A stretch of 52,006 bases of DNA from CAZJRB01 sp964547995 (lineage in GTDB: Bacteria > Planctomycetota > Planctomycetia > Pirellulales > Thermoguttaceae). Below the pieces are notes generated by a model. The model saw only the letters and a list, made by a program, of their open reading frames with translations. It had not been told where the DNA came from and did not search any database. This document shows, in pieces, positions 50,711-52,006 of this stretch. The stretch covers positions 1 to 52,006 of the forward strand of contig CAZJRB010000043.1 in the NCBI GenBank assembly GCA_964547995.1, written 5' to 3'. Each line of letters begins with the position of its first letter. The stretch's first letter is position 1. The position numbers were made by a program, and so were the translations under genes.

Positions 50711-51223
50711 TTACTTGCGAGATTGGCGCTTCTTCTGGGCAGCTTCCACTGTGCGGATACCGGGACCATATAGAGCTTCTATTTGATCACCATAGCATCG
50801 TTTCAGCAGGCTGCCCCAAGGAGCAGGCTCAACGGCTAAGACACATACCTTCGTTTCCAGCAAGTTGCGTAGCCGATCCATCATCCATTGCGGCACATTC
50901 GGGCCTTTGTGCGCTTCTGCTTGTAGCAGAACGCTTTCCCCGTTCAGTCGGATATCTGACCAACGGCGCAGTAGATCAGAATAGAACCGCGCAAACGTGC
51001 CGGTCGGAATGATGTTCAACGCAATTGCTAAAACAAGTGCAGTTAGGTTGATCCAAATAGTGCCCGACCACACTACACCGATAGCTGCAACGAGTCCCAC
51101 AGCGACACGAATAGCTCGGTCCGCAGCATCAAACCGCCATCCGAGCGTAGAGCAGTATCGCATAGACATCGATGCTTGGAACACGAGATCGTTCACCGCC
51201 TGCCTGAATTGAGTCTTGTTCAT
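50711..51223 (-). CDS. 2TM protein, SLATT-like in layout
   Basis: 170 residues from ATG 51223, with GGAGG eight bases upstream; the frame is open six codons further. After an amphipathic N-terminus (RYCSTLGWRFDAADRAIR) come two closely spaced TM helices (about residues 41-55 and 58-76, VAVGLVAAIGVVWSG and NLTALVLAIALNIIPTG). A soluble C-terminal region follows, with PNVPQWMMDRLRNLLETKV and PWGSLLKRCYGDQIE. The layout recalls SLATT 2TM effectors associated with nucleotide-signalling defence systems, but I see no diagnostic motif. It is convergent with the proline-rich gene in the RM-tail array. Confidence 0.7.
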   Translation of the reverse strand: MNKTQFRQAVNDLVFQASMSMRYCSTLGWRFDAADRAIRVAVGLVAAIGVVWSGTIWINLTALVLAIALNIIPTGTFARFYSDLLRRWSDIRLNGESVLLQAEAHKGPNVPQWMMDRLRNLLETKVCVLAVEPAPWGSLLKRCYGDQIEALYGPGIRTVEAAQKKRQSRK

Positions 51224-51244
51224 ATGTACTACCTCCAGCAATCT

Positions 51245-51250
51245 ATTATA
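51245..51250 (-). promoter_or_regulatory. Candidate -10 for the 2TM gene
   Basis: A perfect TATAAT on the minus strand 22 bp before the start at 51223, which would make a short leader. No good -35 at standard spacing; TTGTCT lies 22 bp upstream. Confidence 0.35.
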
Positions 51251-51292
51251 CTATGAATTACCCGGAGGAAGTAGACAAGCAGAGCGAAACGG

Positions 51293-51333
51293 CTCTCGGA
51301 GGCGAAGACCTCGCACGACAAGGAGGTGCTGAG
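51293..51333 (+). repeat. RM 3'-tail repeat, copy 3 (partial)
   Basis: CTCTCGGAGGCGAAGACC through GGAGGTGCTGAG matches an internal ~40 bp of the tail. It breaks off into a GAATAGCGAATGAAGAATAG low-complexity stretch. Confidence 0.75.
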
Positions 51334-51418
51334 GAATAGCGAATAGCGAATGAAGAATAGCGAATGACGAATGGGGTTGCACGTTAGTCCGATTCATCGG
51401 GCTTTCCGCCGGAGGCGT

Positions 51419-51663
51419 TCTTAGGCCCGGCGTTCACGCCGGGTTGGCGGGGCGGTTGGCGTGGTACCCCTTCTATCCGTTTGGTTGGACGCCCGTTGAC
51501 GGGCGTTCTCGGTGTGGGGCTTCAGCCGTGTTGCGGATGGGCCGAGGCCCGACGTGCCGAGAAGCCCCGTGAACGGGGCTGGGGGTTGTAGGGTCCGCGC
51601 GACCCGGCGTAAACGCCGGGCCTAATACCGGCCGGCGCCGGAAACGGGCGTAAGCGCCCGTCG
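51419..51663. repeat. Cluster of interleaved palindromes
   Basis: TTAGGCCCGGCG (51420s) pairs with CGCCGGGCCTAA (about 51614-51626). GACGCCCGTTGACGGGCGTTC (51489 on) pairs with the ACGGGCGTAAGCGCCCGT block (51645-51660). AGCCCCGTGAACGGGGCT sits between them. The two long pairs are interleaved rather than nested. There is no gene in this stretch. Confidence 0.7.
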
Positions 51664-51664
51664 T

Positions 51665-51894
51665 GGTTGCACAAGCATCTTTCGGCGGCGAAGACCTCGT
51701 ACGACGGGCTTCCAAGCCCGTCGGTTCTACCGAAACCGGGGTATTTCGACGGGCTTGGAAGCCCGTCGTACAACAGGGCGGTGCTGAAGCGTCAGATCGA
51801 CGCCACCGACCGCCAGATCGACCGGCTCGTGTACGAACTGTATGAGTTGACGGCCGAGGAGATCGCGATTGTGGAAGGGGCGACGGGAGGATGA
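51665..51894 (+). repeat. RM 3'-tail repeat, copy 4 (with palindromic insert)
   Basis: GGTTGCACAAGC through CTCGTACGAC matches the first part of the tail, and GGCGGTGCTGAAGCGTC onward matches the rest, ending in TGA 51892-51894. Between them is a perfect 25-bp inverted repeat pair. Confidence 0.9.
51699..51771. repeat. Perfect 25-bp inverted repeat (GACGGGCTT/AAGCCCGTC family)
   Basis: Arms 51699-51723 and 51747-51771 are exact inverted copies with a 23-base loop. A single 28-base palindrome of the same family lies at 51938-51965, at the same position within tail copy 5. Confidence 0.9.
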
Positions 51895-51923
51895 GGAATC
51901 CCCACCGGCCCTGAGCCGGTGGG

Positions 51924-52006
51924 CGGCGAAGACCTCGTACGACGGGCTTCCAAGCCCGTCGTACAACAGGGCGGTGCTGAAGCGTCAGATCGACGCCACC
52001 GACCGC
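51924..52006 (+). repeat. RM 3'-tail repeat, copy 5 (runs off the window)
   Basis: GCGGCGAAGACCTC, a 28-base palindrome, then AACAGGGCGGTGCTGAAGCG onward. It repeats copy 4 about 259 bp later and continues past the window end. It is preceded by a CCCCACCGGC...GCCGGTGGG hairpin. Confidence 0.85.

Noticed and set aside
51293..52006. CRISPR-like or satellite array
   Set aside because: Repeats are unequal in length and spacing and match the RM gene end.

Overview
The window is GC-rich chromosomal DNA that reads like a free-living planctomycete of the Pirellula/Blastopirellula type. This is inferred from the density of secreted Cys-type sulfatases, a hydrazine-synthase-alpha-like haem protein fused to sulfatases, a DUF1573 protein, a small protein with the planctomycete-style LRGIFVLTTLIALCLG segment, giant proline/glycine-rich envelope proteins, and many palindromic repeats between and inside genes.

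Layout. 1-5738 (+): four sulfatases in a row, the first cut by the window edge. 5904-16437 (-): a sulfatase, a 1978-residue protein that joins two sulfatases, a beta-sandwich and a dihaem HZS-alpha-like module, a small membrane protein, a gene scrap and another sulfatase. 16830-19103 (-): a GH95 alpha-L-fucosidase-type enzyme. With the sulfatases it points to breakdown of sulfated, fucose-containing polysaccharide. 19366-21168 (+): oligoendopeptidase F. 21347-24817 (-): housekeeping operon ffh-rpsP-trmD-rplS-yraN, without rimM. 25310-28798: a DUF1573 protein, then a PAS histidine kinase and response regulator. 29191-40969 (-): an envelope or secretion cluster: a small TM protein, a 1412-residue zinc-ribbon/TM/toroid protein, a VWA protein, a stand-alone secretin-signature protein, and two tandem paralogous beta-propeller proteins with extreme repeats. 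41702-45684: a small TM protein, a sulfatase, a 5'-truncated glycosidase/CBM32 pseudogene and a MoeB/ThiF-type adenylyltransferase.

46035-52006 is a defence-type locus. A type IIG restriction-modification gene sits behind a near-consensus sigma70 promoter and a structured leader. Its 3'-terminal ~155 bp recurs four more times in the same orientation within 3 kb. The copies separate small cargo genes: a polytopic DUF4760-like membrane protein, a proline-rich 51-residue protein and a convergent 2TM protein. This gene-plus-repeated-tail arrangement is the strongest candidate in the window for an undescribed system.

A second theme is palindromic elements. Several long inverted repeats lie just downstream of stop codons, two lie in frame inside large coding sequences, and one AT-rich element is present at one locus and absent at a matching locus 4.8 kb away. 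No tRNA, rRNA, CRISPR array or transposase gene was recognised. All assignments come from reading the sequence; no database search was run.
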